Part shown: one piece after another, positions 39,893 through 40,000 of the stretch
Layout of the letters: each line of letters starts with the position of its first letter
How positions within the stretch are numbered: position 1 is the first letter of the stretch
NCBI GenBank assembly: GCA_003427395.1
Contig: BFEA01000290.1
Span: forward strand, 773,344-813,343
Direction of reading: 5' to 3'
Source of the DNA: Chara braunii
Taxonomy: Eukaryota; Streptophyta; Charophyceae; Charales; Characeae
Length of the DNA: 40,000 bases
Notes under the pieces: generated by a model
Seen by the model: only the letters and a program-made list of their open reading frames with translations
Told to the model about the DNA's origin: nothing
Database searches by the model: none
Program-made: the position numbers and the translations under genes

Positions 39893-39931
<39 letters not shown>
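39777..39931 (+). mobile_element. LINE-D 3'-end twin stem-loop module with A35 tail
   Basis: GGGACGCTGGACCCGGTTTC, CAGCTCCCC, AATAGATGGAGCC, TTTGCTCTTATCAGCACC and CGGGTTGTTCATTT, then A35. This is the cleanest copy in the window and defines the module as about 120 nt. Confidence 0.85.
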
Positions 39932-39932
<1 letters not shown>

Positions 39933-40000
39933 CCACAGTAGAATGGCAGTGGAGAGCCCTCTCTAAGCGAATTGGTCCACCCCCGAAACAGACCAGTCTG

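Larger units (their letters stand above)
28250..39931 (+). mobile_element. LINE-D: 5'-truncated LINE, split by LINE-E
   Basis: ORF2 sequence runs from about 28.25 kb to 31092, is interrupted by LINE-E, and resumes at 38666 in the matching frame to a stop at 38833. A ~0.94-kb 3' UTR then ends in the twin stem-loop module (39777) and a 35-nt A-tract (39897-39931). ORF1 and endonuclease are missing. It is less decayed than LINE-A and LINE-B (few stops, two shifts) and GC-richer than its neighbours. I could not find its own target duplication. Confidence 0.85.

Overview
The window reads as a repeat-rich nuclear genome of a eukaryote, most likely a green plant or streptophyte alga. The basis is LINEs whose ORF2 ends in the reverse-transcriptase zinc-binding domain common in plant LINEs, a Ty3/gypsy LTR retrotransposon, small TIR elements, intron-like host sequence and many poly(A)/poly(T) tracts. 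A charophyte such as Chara is a guess from general character and was not verified. No prokaryotic operon, rRNA, intact tRNA or CRISPR array is visible.

Layout. (1) About 1-8.9 kb looks like host gene and intron sequence. It holds a chain of small, partly phase-compatible candidate exons on the + strand (230-440, 3135/3191-3352, 5069-5236, 5483-5527, 5731-5855), separated by minisatellites, a tRNA-like SINE remnant and short inverted-repeat elements. At 1727-2898 a small hAT-like element (18-bp TIRs, perfect 8-bp target duplication) is interrupted by an assembly artefact: one N, an almost exact copy of the gypsy pol region at 19342-20236, and a 38-bp Nextera mate-pair junction adaptor. (2) About 8.96-17.8 kb is a heavily decayed LINE (LINE-A, +), carrying a four-copy tandem array of a ~110-bp MITE in its ORF1. 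(3) 17.98-21.27 kb is a Ty3/gypsy element on the - strand (gag, protease, RT, RNase H, start of integrase), broken by stops and frameshifts. (4) 21.97-23.69 kb is a truncated LINE (LINE-B, -), followed by AT-rich and CA-rich low-complexity DNA. (5) 25.6-27.1 kb holds LINE 3' ends and a LINE ORF2 tail (LINE-C, +). (6) About 28.2-39.93 kb is a nest: LINE-D (+) split near the C-terminus of ORF2 by a nearly full-length LINE-E (+, 31093-38650), with a perfect 14-bp target-site duplication.

The strongest structural theme is a shared LINE 3' end. Six copies of a ~120-nt module with two consecutive stem-loops occur in the same orientation; five lie 10-120 nt before a poly(A) tract, counting one copy interrupted by a MITE, and one lacks a tail. 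It behaves like the 3'-terminal recognition segment of this LINE lineage. All transposon genes seen carry inactivating changes. I do not see a new defence or metabolic system; the notable items are transposon biology and one assembly error that could mislead annotation.
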